Source of the DNA: Panax quinquefolius
Taxonomy: Eukaryota > Streptophyta > Magnoliopsida > Apiales > Araliaceae
Reading direction: 5' to 3'
NCBI GenBank assembly: GCA_020205615.1
Contig: CM035156.1
Span: 21,603,128 to 21,667,127, forward strand
DNA length: 64,000 nt
Shown: positions 11,901 to 25,390 of the stretch, in pieces
Numbering within the stretch: the first letter of the stretch is position 1
Layout: the number at the start of each line of letters is the position of its first letter
The notes under the pieces: model-generated
Told to the model about the DNA's origin: nothing
What the model saw: only the letters and a program-made list of their open reading frames with translations
Databases searched by the model: none
Translations under genes and position numbers: made by a program

Positions 11901-12473
11901 GTATGATTATGAAGATGAACTATGATTTGGTATAACCATAATCTTTGATGTTTCTGGTAAAGACAGGTGATGTAAATTATCTTCGTCCTGGATGAGAAAA
12001 GGACTTTGAGACCACAAATATGATTATGAGTTATTCATATGATTGTGGACAGGAACTGTTGATTGATGTTACAGGGATAAAACATTGTTGGTGGACTTTT
12101 AACATAGAGAAGATAATAGACATTATGGTCTATTTGACTCTTTTAATGGATCGCTTCGTTCACCGCAACTATGGTTGAAAAGTTTTATCATCTACCATAT
12201 GTTCTAAATCTCTCGATTTATTACTATGAAGGCTATTGATAATTTAATTATCTTTAGTCATGATATTCTTTAATGAGCTAGTTCAGGCTCACCCTTTTGC
12301 TTCACAATTCCTTTAAGGTAATAAGAGTGTAGCGGGGTCGAGTTGGGGATAATACGGGAGTAAAGTGTGGTGGTCCGAGATCACAAAGTTTCTCAACACA
12401 TTATAAAACGGCATATTACATACAATATATAATTGTATTGAGTACCTAAGATGTATGTGTCGTATATTATACG
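8934..12473 (+). mobile_element. Family-A LTR, 5' part (copy 2)
   Basis: Colinear with 4474-8000 of the complete LTR; the first bases are read as 'agaagaccccgaattt' where others have 'tgtaagacc'. It ends at '...cgtatattatacg', the point where a family-B LTR was inserted. It includes a damaged TATA region (cctataataagtg, near 10317) and six hairpin repeats at 11668-11893. Confidence 0.85.
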
Positions 12474-13188
12474 TGTAAGACCCCAACTTATTATTAATGA
12501 AATTTAATTTTCTCTATTTATTATTTTGAAATAGTAAGGGTTGATTTGATTAATGTGGATAGTTATGGGTAAAATACGCAAATATTTCAAAATAAGCAAG
12601 TGGTTATAAAATATTCATTGTTGTCGGAGAATATTCGTTTGGTCGTGGAATATTCTTGCTGTCGGAGAATATTCGTTTGGTCGTGGATTATTTTTAATGT
12701 GACAATTGTTGAAAATTGAAATTTTATCTTTTTCTGATAAAATAATTCATTTAAATATATTATTATATTTTAATAATATAATAATGGTGATATTTTTACA
12801 ACGAATGTGGGATATATGAGTATACGAGGAGGAAGAGTATTTTTGTTGCAATAAATGTTTAAAACATGTCAAACATGTCTGTGGACCCCATTTATCATCG
12901 AAATTTGATTATACCGTAAAATCGCCTCGCTTCAGGATTTCAAATAATTTCTATTTGGAATTTGGAAAACTTTCTTTCGCAAAGTTTTAGAGAATTGAAT
13001 TTCCTATAAAAATACGAGAGATTTGAATTTTTCTGACAAAAGGGCTATTTATTATGAATTATTGAAGTTCAAGCTCCAAAATAATTAATTTTTGAAGTTT
13101 TAAATATTTTTTTACAAAAACGTTTTTTTTGCATGTGTGAGGCATGTATTCAATTCAATGAATTTCAGATTCAAAGGTATGCGTGAAG

Positions 13189-13224
<36 letters not shown>

Positions 13225-14528
13225 AATAAATTTTCTACTTTGGTGTTCTAAAGATCATTCTATAAATAAGGTGCTTAGGTTAGAATTGAAAATCACACCG
13301 TAAACTCAAGTTTTCTCTATATTATCGAGCGTATTCTTGTGAGTATTTTGAGTATATTTTGAGTATTGCTATATACTGGTGCAAGTTCAAGTCATAGCCT
13401 ATATCCCTGTTTCAACTGTAAACTGCTTTTCTTTGTGAGGTAAGAGATATATTTTTTTCGTAATGATATTATTTCTTCAATATCATTATGTGAAATATCG
13501 ATCCAAGTTTTTATCAAATTTGGAACTTTTGGTGTCTGAGTTATTGCTCATGTATTCTAAGACTATTCACGATATCTGATAATTATTCACGAATACACAG
13601 ACTATTCATCGAAAAATAAAATTTTCCTTTTCGTCCCCAAAATATCTATTGTGGATACTAGCTTTGATTGTATCCATGTTTTGATCATTCTTGAATTTTA
13701 CACCACTATGATTATTTTTGAGGTATTTTTGGACATGGATAAAACAAAGTACGAATCCTTAATCCTTAATCCTTGTCATTTTGTTTCACTGGATTCGCTT
13801 CTTTAAAAATATGTTTCATCATCCTCAGTCTTAAATGATGATATTATTGAATATCTTTGGCCTGTAGTGCAAAGATGAATGATTTCTGATGAATATCTTT
13901 GGCCCGTAGTGCAAAGATGAACAGGTGTTTAGATTAACATGACTAATCGATGAATATCTTTGGCTCAGTAGTGCAAAGATGAATATTTGATTCCAGATGT
14001 ATATTGATTGATGTTTACAGGATAAAAGATAGACGATGAACTTTTAAATTCATACATGTAAGATAGTAGTTTGCATTCTCTACTTAACTCTTCTAATGAA
14101 TTATTTTCATTTACGAATATTGATTTAAAACTTGTTGTCTATTGTATTCTATTAGATTTTTCCCTGTTGAAGACTAACGATAATTTGTTGTATATTATCT
14201 TAGTCATAATATTCTTTATTGGGCTAATTGAGCTCACCCTTTTCCTTGTTGTTCCATTTTTTTTCTCAGGAGGCGAGAATGTAGCGAGTATTAGTTGGGG
14301 TATGGAATGAAGGTTCTAGAGAGAGTTGTTTAGTAGTCCTCACCATTTTTGTAAAATAATGTATCAATAATTATGATGGGGATTTATTTGCGTGTGGATA
14401 TTGTCTAGATGACAATATCTGTATTTAAACTCACAATTTATATGTTGTAATAATAAAGTTATAGTTGTTTTACGTATATGTATTGATAAACTCGAATGGG
14501 TGATGTATACCTATTTTGGGGCGCCACG
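12474..14528 (+). mobile_element. Family-B LTR (duplicated copy)
   Basis: A 2.06-kb LTR starting TGTAAGACCCCAAC and ending '...gcgccacg' before a primer-binding site. It is almost identical to the 5' LTR at 21321-23378, including the absence of a ~560-bp segment found in the 3' LTR. It has TATAAATA at 13261-13268, a (TA)n tract at 13191-13221 and three hairpin repeats (13848-13985). It sits at the same base of the A LTR as element B, because it is part of the tandem duplication rather than an independent insertion. Confidence 0.85.
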
Positions 14529-14944
14529 GTTGGTATCGAGCTTAGGGATATGATCTCCATGAGATCGGGGAATAGAACTAGAGGGGAGAGATGAGTAAAT
14601 CCTTCGCCAAGTGTGTCCTACAAGCTTATTTGTTAGTTGGTCAAGATATATAGGATATTATGTGATATATTGATTTCCTTAATTAACTCTTGTTTTATGA
14701 CAAGATTTGAGAATGTCGATCGAGAATATTAACAATGGAAATGAGACCGTGGAGACGCCTGTACTCACCAACGAGGAGAACGCGTAACAGTATTGGCGCA
14801 ATTCCTCCCGTGAACAACAACCACCGAGCGGAGATGATGAACGAGGGGATGTTTAGAAGCTTTTTGCAGTTCACGCAAAATCGCAGACGAGGGAGACTCG
14901 TGTTCAAAATACAGGAGGAAATGATAGCAATTCACGGGTTGTCA
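14529..14944 (+). pseudogene. Family-B leader and gag N-terminal fragment
   Basis: This has a tRNA-iMet primer-binding site (tggtatcgagctt, 14531-14543), a ~180-bp leader, then a gag start ATG at 14713 encoding M-S-I-E-N-I-N-N-G-N-E-T. It is colinear with 23379-23782 of element B and stops at 14944, where sequence returns to A-LTR text. Only about 75 codons of Gag remain. Compared with the other copy the frame differs by small indels near 14750 ('cctgtact' against 'cttcagact') and near 14800, again at CTG/CAG positions. Confidence 0.8.
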
Positions 14945-17470
14945 TTTGAAATGATAATTTGATGAGTTTTCATGATTGTGTCCAAAAATGGCGATTTTTG
15001 GATGTATAGATTAGGAGTTATGGATTTTATGAGAAAAAACTATTTTAAAAATAAACCCTTATAACTCATTGTGGTTAACTCCAAAATTGGTGAAATTTTT
15101 ATTGGGAGTACATATATATAACATAAGTATATTCTATAAATTTTGGAATTTTTTGGACAAACGTACAATTTATGATAAATGTCTAAATATTATAGTTTTG
15201 GCCATTTGAAAAATAGTAAATGAATTTTAAAATTCGTAAAAAAATATATGTTCAATATGGGACTATATTCTTCTAAATCTTAGAAAAGAAATATTTTTGA
15301 AACCGATTTGGTATTTTTCATAAAATGGACTAGTTATGAGTAAATGAATTAAATATGTTATGCGAAGTAACAAAATTAGAAAATAGGATTTTATGGCTTG
15401 GGAATCCTATATATGGTATATGCAGATTTTTGATGAGGTTGTTGATTATTGGTGATGAAATCTTATGAGTTTGGCATTTTAGGATGATTAAATGCATTAT
15501 TTAGTAATGTGTAAACAATTAAAATAAATTATTTATAAGTTTAAGAAATGTTATTCTTTCAATATCATTATACCAAAATATTGGTATGGATTTTATCATG
15601 GAATTTCTATCTTTTCATATCAAGGGGTTACTATTCATGAATTACTATTCATGAGTTATTATTCACGAGTTACTATTCACAATGTACTATTCACGACAAA
15701 ATTGGTTTCTTTTTCTGACCAAATTATCGTTGATTTATGAATCTTACTCTTGAAATTAAATTCATGTTTTGATCGTATTGTTTTTATTATCATATATAAC
15801 ATTTTTATAACCCTGGTGAAGAAATTTCTCTTTGACTTGAGTGTAAAGATAGGTAGATTATTGGTATGATCGTGACTATGGGTTCTCTTTGGCCAGTAGT
15901 GCAAAGATGAATTGTTGACTGGTATGATCGTGACCATTGAATTTACAATTGAATACTTTTAGCTTAAGTGCAAAGGTGAATTGATCAACATGATTATAAT
16001 TATTGTTTATATAAATTCTGAAATGATTATATATTTCTTTGAGATATTAATATCTTTGGCCCGTAGTGCAAATATGACATATTGTTGAATATCTTTGGCC
16101 TGTAGTGCAAAGATGAATTGTTGATGAATATCTTTGGTCCGTAGTGCAAAGATGACATGCTGTTGAATATCTTTGACATGTAGTGCAAAGATGACATGTT
16201 GCTGAATATCTTTGGCCTGTAGTGCAAAGATGAACTGTTAATGAATATCTTTTGCCCGTAGTGCAAAGATGAACTTATTAGTATGATTATGAAGATGAAC
16301 TATGATTTGGTATAACCATAATCTTTGATGTTTTACGGTAAAGACAGTGATGTAAATTATCTTCATTCCGGATGAGAAAAGGACTTTGAGACCACAAATA
16401 TGATTATGAAGTTATTCATATGATTGTGTATGTGAACCTGTTGATTGATGTTACGAGGATAAAACATTGTTGGTGGACTATTAACATAGAGAAGATAATA
16501 GACATTATGGTCTATTTGACTCTTTTAATGGATTGCTCGTTCCACTGCAACTATGGTTGAAAAGTTTTATCATCTACCATATGTTCTAAATCTCTTATTT
16601 ATTACTATTGAAGGCTATTGATAATTTAATTATCTTTAGTCATGATATTCTTTAATGAGCTAGTTGTGCTCACCCTTTTGCTTCACAATTTCTTTAAGGT
16701 AATAAGAGTGTAGCGGGGTCGAGCGGGGATAACAGGGGAGTAGTGTGGTGGTCCGAGACTGTCAAAGTTTCTCAACACATTATAAAACGGCATGACATAC
16801 AATATATAATTGTATTGAGGACCTAAGATGTATGTGTCGTATATTATACGTCACTTAATAATTGATTTTGGTGAACAACAATATGGTGAGGTGAACCCAA
16901 CTTTGAAAGGGTGTTTTACCACTATCATACAAGATGTATATAACATACAACCCCGCTGTTATAATAAGACAAGGTTGTGCACATCCACTTGCTGAGTATA
17001 TCTACGAGCACTACCTATATGATCTTGGAGTTTGGTTGAAACATAACGTTCAATTGCAGACGGTGGAGATAGTTATATGTCAAGAGAAGACTCACCATTG
17101 GAAGGAACATGATAATAATCTTCTCGCTTTTTCTTTGGGGTCTATAGGATCAACCAAGGATAATTCTCTGGACATATGATATCTATCATAACTTAGATTC
17201 ATAGCCTCCTATGTACGAAGGTTTCCTTGAACACTTCCCAAAGATTTTAATTTTTAAAACAGTTATTGACTGTGCCTTTATGTAAGGTGCCATTATGACG
17301 TGCTATCCAAAGTTTGGACATGAGTCACAATTGGTATTAAAACTCACAGTATATGTGTTGTTGTATTTTGCACGACAATGGTAGTAATAAAGTTCTAGTT
17401 GTTTTCTGTACCATGTATTTGGCGTCTTAGAATAGGTTGGATGGATTGGACCTATTTTGGGGGCGTCACA
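14945..17470 (+). mobile_element. Family-A LTR, 3' part (copy 3)
   Basis: Colinear with 6084-8619. It ends '...gggggcgtcaca' at 17470. It contains five 'ttactattcatga' repeats (15625-15695), six hairpin repeats (16049-16274) and the AATAAA region near 17390. It begins at the duplication junction, so it overlaps copy 2 in content (A-LTR positions ~1610-3540 are present on both sides of the B copy). Confidence 0.85.
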
Positions 17471-17791
17471 GTTGGTATCAGAGCTTAGGGATATGATCTC
17501 TAGCGGAGATCCGAGATTAGAACTAGGAAGGGAGAGACGAGTAATATCCTTCGCTAGTGTGTGTCCTACCTAAGCTGAATATGCTTACTTAAGTTGACAA
17601 ATTGTGATATGTCAATTAACCTTTGTTTTGAAGCTGTATTCTAGAATGATATCTGAAATACAGGAGATAAGCAATGGAGAAATCATGATGACAAGGAAGA
17701 TGGAATCTAAAATGAAAGCAAGGTATTCTCAACTCTTTGAAATACTGTGCACGAAATTTTCAGTGGACTTAAATTTCATAAGAGGGGAGAT
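17471..17791 (+). mobile_element. Family-A internal region (copy 3), PBS and PPT
   Basis: The best preserved A internal region, 321 bp. The PBS tggtatcagagc (17473-17484) is a perfect tRNA-iMet match of 12 bases. A polypurine tract agaggggaga (17781-17790) lies just before the next LTR. Between are a leader, a short gag-start-like stretch and the very end of pol ('aaatttcataag'), with everything else deleted. As a unit LTR-321 bp-LTR this is a non-autonomous retrotransposon. An 85-codon ORF (17604-17861) crosses into the LTR and has no family match that I recognise. Confidence 0.85.
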
Positions 17792-20700
17792 TGTAAGACC
17801 CGAATTTTATGAAATAAAAGTATTTAATTTTTCTTATAATTATTATTCAGTAAATGGATAAATTGATAAAAAGTTAAAGTTAAGGATGATATATGAAATT
17901 TTTCAAAATACGCAAGTGGTTATAAAATATTAATTTACATTTAGGGAATATTCGTTTGGTCGTGGAATATTCTTGTTGTTTGGGAATATTCGTAAATGCG
18001 CTGCCAAAATACCATTTCAGGGCCCCATAATGTAATAACCGTTGGATGAAGAAAATGACAAGTTTGAGTTTTTATAAATAACTGGTGAAGTTGTTATACT
18101 GCTAACACCATCGTTGGAATATTCGGTGGTTAAAATACGAATACTGCATTGGTTGCACAAAAGAAAGACACCGGTATTGCGATATTTTTGAATTATTGAT
18201 TCTTACATAAGAAAGCACTACTCAATAATTGTTACAGTAATTACTGTTCAATATTTTATTTTATTGTTTCAATAATTGTTGCGTTGATATTTTATTTTAT
18301 TGTTGTTTTAATAATTGTCACTACACAGTGTTTCCCATTATCAGATCAATAGTTCATATTATTTGAATAATAATATTAGATAGCATTATTGGAAATGTCC
18401 TGAAACTTACACAAGGAGAGGTTTGGTCACCTAATTGCGCCAAGAAGTGAGAAATCCTTATGGAAAGCCCCTCTTTCTTGGGAACCACCGGTTGTCATAA
18501 TAATGGATTCGTAATATTATTTGTGAATAATTATTTATTGATTTATATGATAAGAAAATATTTATTTGATGCGGATATAAATGATGGATTTATTTATGTG
18601 GTTATAAATGAAGGAATTAATATTGAGGTATTTTATCAATATTTTGTCGGATTGGAGGTATTAAAACTCAAATCAGTGTTCTTAAATCTCTATTACGTGA
18701 GTTATAATTTTAATCCGACCGTTAGATCGTTGTGATTTTTGGATATGTTATACATATATAAGTTGAGTATATGTCCACAAATTTTGAACCGTTAAAAATT
18801 AACGTATGATTTGTTATGAATTTTATGAGGTATTGAAAATCATTAGTTTGTGGATTTCGGATATTTTCGGTTTGGAATTTGGAAAAACTTTCTTCTGCAA
18901 AGTTGTAGAGAATTCGATTTCGTGTGGAAAATTCGTATTTTTTTGATAAACGGGATATTTTCTATGAATTACTGAAGTTTCAGAAAATAAAATAATTTTT
19001 ATTAAAATTGGGTGAGACCCACTTTTTGGTTGGTGTTGAATGCATGTGCTGAATTGAGATTCAAGTGTGGTGGGCTGGTCTTAAATGGATGGTGCGTAGG
19101 AAATGAGAAATAATTAATATATTACTTTATTAATTTAGTCTCCTTTGGCGTTCTAGCATTTTCCTATAAATAGGTGCTTATGTTAGAATTGAAAATCACA
19201 CCAGAAACAAGTTTTCTTTTTCTTTTTATGATCGAGCGTATTTTTGTGAGTATTTAAATACTTTGAGAGTTGCTATTCAGTGGAAGTTTCCTTCGGCTTT
19301 ACATCCGATATTACAGTCAGAAGTACTGCACTTTTGAGGTTAGGGATTTTAAGGGTTATTATGTTTTTCAGATTTGTAATTTTTCTGACCTTTAAAAATT
19401 CTGGAAAAATTTGAAATGATAATTTGATGAGTTTTCATGATTGTGTCCAAAAATGGCGATTTTTGGATGTATAGATTAGGAGTTATGGATTTTATGAGAA
19501 AAAACTATTTTAAAAATAAACCCTTATAACTCATTGTGGTTAACTCCAAAATTGGTGAAATTTTTATTGGGAGTACATATATATAACATAAGTATATTCT
19601 ATAAATTTTGGAATTTTTGGACAAACGTACAATTTATGATAAATGTCTAAATATTCGGCAGTTTTGGCCATTTGAAAAATAGTAAATGAATTTTAAAAAT
19701 TCAGAAAAAAATATATGTTCAATATGGGACTATATTCTTCTAAATCTTAGAAAAGAAATATTTTTGAAACTGATTTGGTATTTTTTCATAAAAATGGACT
19801 AGTTATGAGTAAATGAATTAAATATGTTATGCGAAGTAACAAAATTAGAAAATAGGATTTTATGGCTTGGGAATCCTATATATGGTATATGCAGATTTTT
19901 GATGAGGTTGTTGATTATTGGTGATGAAATCTTATGAGTTTGGCATTTTAGGATGATTAAATGCATTATTTAGTAATGTGTAAACAATTAAAATAAATTA
20001 TTTATAAGTTTAAGAAATGTTATTCTTTCAATATCATTATACCAAAATATTGGTATGGATTTTATTGTGGAATTTCTATCTTTTTCATATCGGGGTTACT
20101 ATTCATGAATTACTATTCATGAGTTATTATTCACGAGTTACTATTCACAAGGTACTATTCACGACAAAATTGGTTTCTTTTTCTGACCAAATTATCGTTG
20201 ATTTATGAATCTTACTCTTGAAATTAAATTCATGTTTTGATCGTATTGTTTTTATTATCATATATAACATTTTTATAACCCTGGTGAAGAAATTTCTCTT
20301 TGACTTGAGTGTAAAGATAGGTAGATTATTGGTATGATCGTGATTATGGGTTCTCTTTCGCCAAGAAGTGCAAAAGATGAATTGTTGATCGGTATGATCG
20401 TGACCATTGAATTTACAATTGAATACTTTTAGCTTAAGTGCAAAGGTGAATTGATCAACATGATTATAATTATTGTTTATATAAATTCTGAAATGATTAT
20501 ATATTTCTTTGAGATATTAATATCTTTGGCCCGTAGTGCAAATATGACATATTGTTGAATATCTTTGGCCTGTAGTGCAAAGATGAATTGTTGATGAATA
20601 TCTTTGGTCCGTAGTGCAAAGATGACATGTCATTGAATATCTTTGATATGTAGTGCAAAGATGACGTATTCTTGAATATCTTTGGCCTGTAGAAAAAGAT

Positions 20701-21320
20701 GAATCGTTAATGAATATCTTTTTGCGTGAAGTGCAAAGATGAACTTATTAGTATGATTATGAAGATGAACTATGATTTGGTATAACCATAATCTTTGATG
20801 TTTCTGGTAAAGACAGGTGATGTAAATTATCTTCGTCCTGGATGAGAAAAGGACTTTGAGACCACAAATATGATTATGAGTTATTCATATGATTGTGGGA
20901 TGAGGCTGATTGATTGATGTTACTGGGGATAAAACATTGTTGGTGGACTTTTAACATGTAGAAGATAATAGACATTATGGTCTATTTGACTCTTTTAATG
21001 GATTGCTCGTTCCGCTGCTACTATGGTTGAAAAGTTTTATCATCTACCATATGTTCTAAATCTCTGATTTATTACTATTGAAGGCTATTGATAATTTAAT
21101 TATCTTTAGTCATGATATTCTTTAATGAGCTAGTTGTGCTCACCCTTTTGCTTCACAATTCCTTTAAGGTAATAAGAGTGTAGCGGGGTCGAGCGGGGAT
21201 AACATGGGAGTAGTGTGGTGGTCCGAGACTGTCAAAGTTTCTCAACATATTATAAAACGGCATGACATACAATATATAATTGTATTGAGTACCTAAGATG
21301 TATGTGTCGTATATTATACG
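17792..21320 (+). mobile_element. Family-A LTR, 5' part (copy 4)
   Basis: It starts TGTAAGACCCGAATTT and runs to '...atattatacg' where element B is inserted; it continues at 30673. The TATA box is at 19165-19172 and the hairpin array at 20519-20744. The 5-bp target site ATACG (21316-21320) is repeated at 30673-30677. Without B and the TSD this LTR would be about 4.14 kb, matching copy 1. Confidence 0.88.
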
Positions 21321-22037
21321 TGTAAGACCCCAACTTATTATTAATGAAATTTAATTTTCTCTATTTATTATTTTGAAATAGTAAGGGTTGATTTGATTAA
21401 TGTGGATAGTTATGGGTAAAATACGCAAATATTTCAAAATAATGCAAGTGGTTATAAAATATTCATTGTTATTCGGAGAATATTCGTTTGGTCGTGGAAT
21501 ATTCTTTGTCGGAGAATATTCGTTTGGTCGTGGATTATTTTTAATGTGACAAATTTGAAAATTGAAATTTTATCTTTTTCTGATAAAATAATTCATTTAA
21601 ATATATTATTATATTTTAATAATATAATAATGGTGATATTTTTACAACGAATGTGGGATATATGAGTATACGAGGAGGAAGAGTATTTTTGTTGCAATAA
21701 ATGTTTAAAACATGTCAAACATGTCGGTGGACCCCATTTATTGACTGAAATTTGATTATAGCCTGTAAAATCGCCCGTTTGTGGATTTCAGTCAATTTCT
21801 ATTTGGAATTTGGAAAAACTTTCTTCTGCAAAGTTTTAGAGAATTGAATTTCCTATAAAAATACGAGAGATTTGAATTTTCTGACAAAAGGGCTATTTAT
21901 TATGAATTATTGAAGTTCTGAAGCTCCAAAATAATTAATTTTTGAAGTTTTAAATATTTTTTTTACAAAAACGTTTTTGCATGTGTGAGGCATGTATTCA
22001 ATTCTTTGAATTTCAGATTCAAAGGTATGAAGATTGA

Positions 22038-22072
<35 letters not shown>

Positions 22073-23378
22073 AATAAATTTTCTACTTTGGTGTTCTAAG
22101 CATTCATCCTATAAATAGGTGCTTAGGTTAGAATTGAAAATCACACCGTAAATCAAGTTTCTCTCTATATTATCGAGCGTATTCTTGTGAGTATTTTGAG
22201 TATATTTTGAGTATTGCTATATCGGTGCAAGTTCAAGTCATAGCTTTATATCAAGTTTCAACTGTAAGTAATGTCTTTTTGTGAGGTAAGAGATATATTT
22301 TTTTCAGAATGATATTATTTCTTCAATATCATTATGTCAAATATTGATCTGAAGTTTTATCAAATTTGGAACTTTTGCTCTGAGTTATTCGATTCTTGTT
22401 ACTATTCATGACTATTCACGATTACTTACACTTATTCACGAATACGAAAGACTATTCATCTGAAAAATAAAAATTTTCCTTTTCGTCTCCAAAATATCTA
22501 TTGTGGATACTAGCTTTGATTGTATCCATGTTTTGATCATTCTTGAATTTTACACCACTATGATTATTTTTGAGGTATTTTGGACATGGATAAAACAAAG
22601 TACGAATCCTTAATCCTTAATCCTTGTCATTTTGTTTCACCGGATTCGCTTTTTTTAAAATATGTTTCATCATCCTCGGCCTTAAATGATGATATTATTG
22701 AATATCTTTGGCAGTGTAGCAAAAAGATGAATGATTTCGATGAATATCTTTGGCCCGTAGTGTGAAAAGATGAACAGTGTTTAGATGAACATGACTAATG
22801 ATGAATATCTTTGGCCTCAGAGTGCAAAGATGAATATTTGATTCCAGATGTATATTGATTGATGTTACAGGATAAAAGATAGACGATGAACTTTTAAATT
22901 CATACATGTAAGATAGTAGTTTGCATTCTCTACTTAACTCTTCTAATGAATTATTTTTTCCATCGCGAATATTGATTTAAAACTTGTTTGCTATTGTATT
23001 CTATTAGATTTTTCCTCGTTGAAGACTAACGATAATTTGTTGTATATTATCTTAGTCATAATATTCTTTATTGGGCTAATTGAGCTCACCCTTTTCCTTG
23101 TTGTTCATTTTTTTTTCTCGGGAGGCGAGAATGTAAATGAGTATTAGTTGGGGTATGGAATGAAGGTTCTAGAGAGAGTTGTTTAGTAGTCCTCACCATT
23201 TTTGTAAAATAATGTATCAATAATTATGATGGGGATTTATTTGCGTGTGGATATTGTCTAGATGACAATATCGTATTTAAACTCACAGCTTTATATGTTG
23301 TAATAATAAAGTTATAGTTGTTTATTTATGTATTGACAACTCGTAATGGGTGATGTATACCTATTTTGGGGCGCCACA
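21321..23378 (+). repeat. 5' LTR of element B
   Basis: 2058 bp from TGTAAGACCCC to GCGCCACA. TATAAATA at 22110-22117, (TA)n at about 22039-22069, donor-like gag|gtaaga near 22284, three hairpin repeats 22699-22832, acceptor-like ttacag at 22865-22870, AATAAA near 23307. It carries two copies of 'ggagaatattcgtttggtcg' (near 21475 and 21510), which look like the scar of a deletion: the 3' LTR has ~560 bp more here. Confidence 0.9.
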
Positions 23379-23380
23379 GT

Positions 23381-23391
23381 TGGTATCGAGC
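23381..23391 (+). promoter_or_regulatory. Primer-binding site of B (tRNA-iMet)
   Basis: It reads tggtatcgagc directly after the LTR. The initiator-Met tRNA complement is TGGTATCAGAGC, so the copy lacks one base exactly at CAG. The A copies at 4218 and 17473 read CAG. Confidence 0.85.
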
Positions 23392-23571
23392 TTAGGATAT
23401 ATGATCTCCGCGGAGATCGGGGAATAGAACTAGAGGGAGAGATGAGTAAATCCTTCGCTAGTGTGTCCTACCAAGCTTATTTGTTAGTTGGTCAATATAT
23501 AGGATATTATGTGATATATTGATTTCCTTAATTAACCCTTGTTTTATGTGATGATTTGAGAATGTCGATCG

Positions 23572-24660
23572 AGAATATTAACAATGGAAATGAGACCGTG
23601 GAGACGCTTCAGACTCACCAACGAGGAGAACGTAACAGTGGCAATGTTCCTCCCGTGAACAACACCACCGAAAGATGATGAACGAGGGGATGTTTGAAGC
23701 TTTTTGCAGATTCATGCAAAATCGCACGAGGAGACTCGTGTTCAAAATACAGGAGGAAATGATAGCAATTCACGGGTTGTCACAACCAAGCAGCTTCAAA
23801 GAGTTGGGACCACCAGAATTTAAAGGAAAGCCGATCCGATCATGGCGGAATAATGGGTCAAGCAAATTACCAAGATATTCGATGTCTTGGGATGCACGGA
23901 GGAACAGAAGGTTCCATTCGCCACCTTTATGTTCCGTGGCGAGGCAAACCACTGGTGGGAGTCTGTGAAGCGCACTCCATCCACCGCACTCAAAGATGTC
24001 TTAGGAGACATTTCAGAAACTATTTAATGACAAATACTTTCACGAAAGTGTTCGCTATATGAAGGAAGTGGAGTTCATCGATTAGAACAAACAAATGACG
24101 CGGTGTCTCAAAGACGAAGCAAAAGTTTGCAGAGTTATCCAGTTTGCACCTCATTTGGTGGAGAATGAGGAACGATGACGCGGATGTTTCGAGAGGTTTG
24201 AAACCCCAGATACGACAATATCTCATTTCTCATAAATTTTCTCTCTATTCAGATGTTGTTAACAGGGCTCAATTGTTAGAGCGAGATAACGAGTATGTTC
24301 AACCGAGGGACCATAACCAGGATCATACCGTAGATAGTAATCAATGTAATAACGATAACCAAATGGAGAAAAAACAGATGGACAAAATGGTAACCACTCT
24401 AGTGGTAATCATGGCCATGAAAATAGAAGAAGCGAGTCGGGAGGAGATTTTAAAAGAGGAGATTTAACAACGACCATGTGAAGACGACAAAGGCAAAGAA
24501 GAATCGGTTCGAAGGGAGGAGAACGACCACCCATTATATGCTATAAATCAGAAAGAGGGACATATCATTCAAACCGCCACAACAGTTCAAGGTATGCTAT
24601 AATTGTGGAAAGGAAGGACATATCGCCGAGATCAGATGCAGAGCGAAACCTAGTTCAATG
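23572..24660 (+). pseudogene. Element B gag
   Basis: Gag forms the virus-like particle and packages RNA. The start ATG at 23572 encodes M-S-I-E-N-I-N-N-G, and the same start occurs in the duplicated copy (14713). The body includes Q-P-S-S-F-K-E-L-G-P-P-E-F-K-G near 23785-23830 and a segment typical of the retrotransposon gag family (V-N-R-A-Q-L-L-E-R-D-N-E near 24260-24300). Two CCHC knuckle regions follow: a damaged one near 24538-24575 and a better one C-Y-N-C-G-K-E-G-H-I-A (24595-24630). Several frameshifts split the frame into ORFs 23675-23968 and 24144-24467. The homologous minus-strand gag of element C lies at 45780-46822. Confidence 0.8.
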
Positions 24661-25390
24661 AGGCGGTGACTCAAAAGACCGTCCCCGTAAAAGTCAAAGT
24701 CAACGGTTCTGGAAGAGTGTTTGTTGTGACCTGGTCAAAATGCGAGGAACCCAAACGAGGTGATCACGGTAAGCTATTTAAAATTCTTGCTAAGTTTATA
24801 CCTTACTTGATACCGGCATACCCATTCATTTATCTCTCCGCTTGTGCTCAACGTTTAAACTTGACTCGGAGAAATTAGACTTTGACCTATCTGTGGAAAC
24901 TCCGTTAGAGAAACTTTCATCACATCCATCGCTTATAAATCTTGTTTGATTCAAGTTGGCACCATCACCTTACCATTGACCTTATCTCTTTAAAGATACT
25001 TGCTTTTGATGTGATTTTAGGATTGATTGGTTAACTACTCATCATGCCAAAATTGATTGTTTTCGTAAGGTTGTTAGTTTTCATATTCCTAACCAACCTA
25101 TTGTATTTAATTCAAGCAACTAAACCATTAAAATCAATCATCGCTCATATCTAATCATAAAGCTATTCGCTTATTGAAAAACGGATGTCAAGCTTTCTTA
25201 GCCCATGTTATGGATTTGAATAAAGACACGCCAAATTTGAATAATATTCTGTTGTTGTTGACTTTCCTAATATTTCCTCAAAAACTTCCTGGCTCACCCC
25301 GTAACGTGAAGTTGAATTCTTTATTGATCTTGAACCCGGCACAAAGCCCATTTCTAAAACCCCATATCGAATGGCTCCTATTGAACTTCA
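24661..25390 (+). pseudogene. Element B protease and linker
   Basis: The aspartic protease region is recognised by L-L-D-T-G followed by a hydrophobic run and 'SACAQRLNL' (about 24800-24865), the usual chromovirus form where the D-T-G is the active site. The linker to RT covers 24900-25390 and matches the minus-strand C copy (45150-45600), including 'FPKKLPGSP'-like and 'ELDPGTKP'-like text near 25270-25350. The frame is broken at least three times. The protease would process Gag-Pol. Confidence 0.7.

Larger units (their letters stand above)
6084..23782. repeat. 8.85-kb direct tandem duplication
   Basis: Unit 1 (6084-14944) and unit 2 (14945-23782) are colinear throughout: A-LTR from its position ~1610, A internal region, A-LTR start, B LTR inserted at the same base, and the first ~210 bp of B gag. 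The junction is visible at 14944/14945: gag text ending 'cacgggttgtca' switches to A-LTR text 'tttgaaatgataattt'. Unit 2 continues from 'cacgggttgtca' into the rest of gag. Units differ mainly at CAG/CTG-containing patches. Confidence 0.85.

Noticed and set aside
12474..14944. An independent second insertion of family B at the same base.
   Set aside because: Same insertion base, same short LTR form and colinear flanks show it is part of the tandem duplication.
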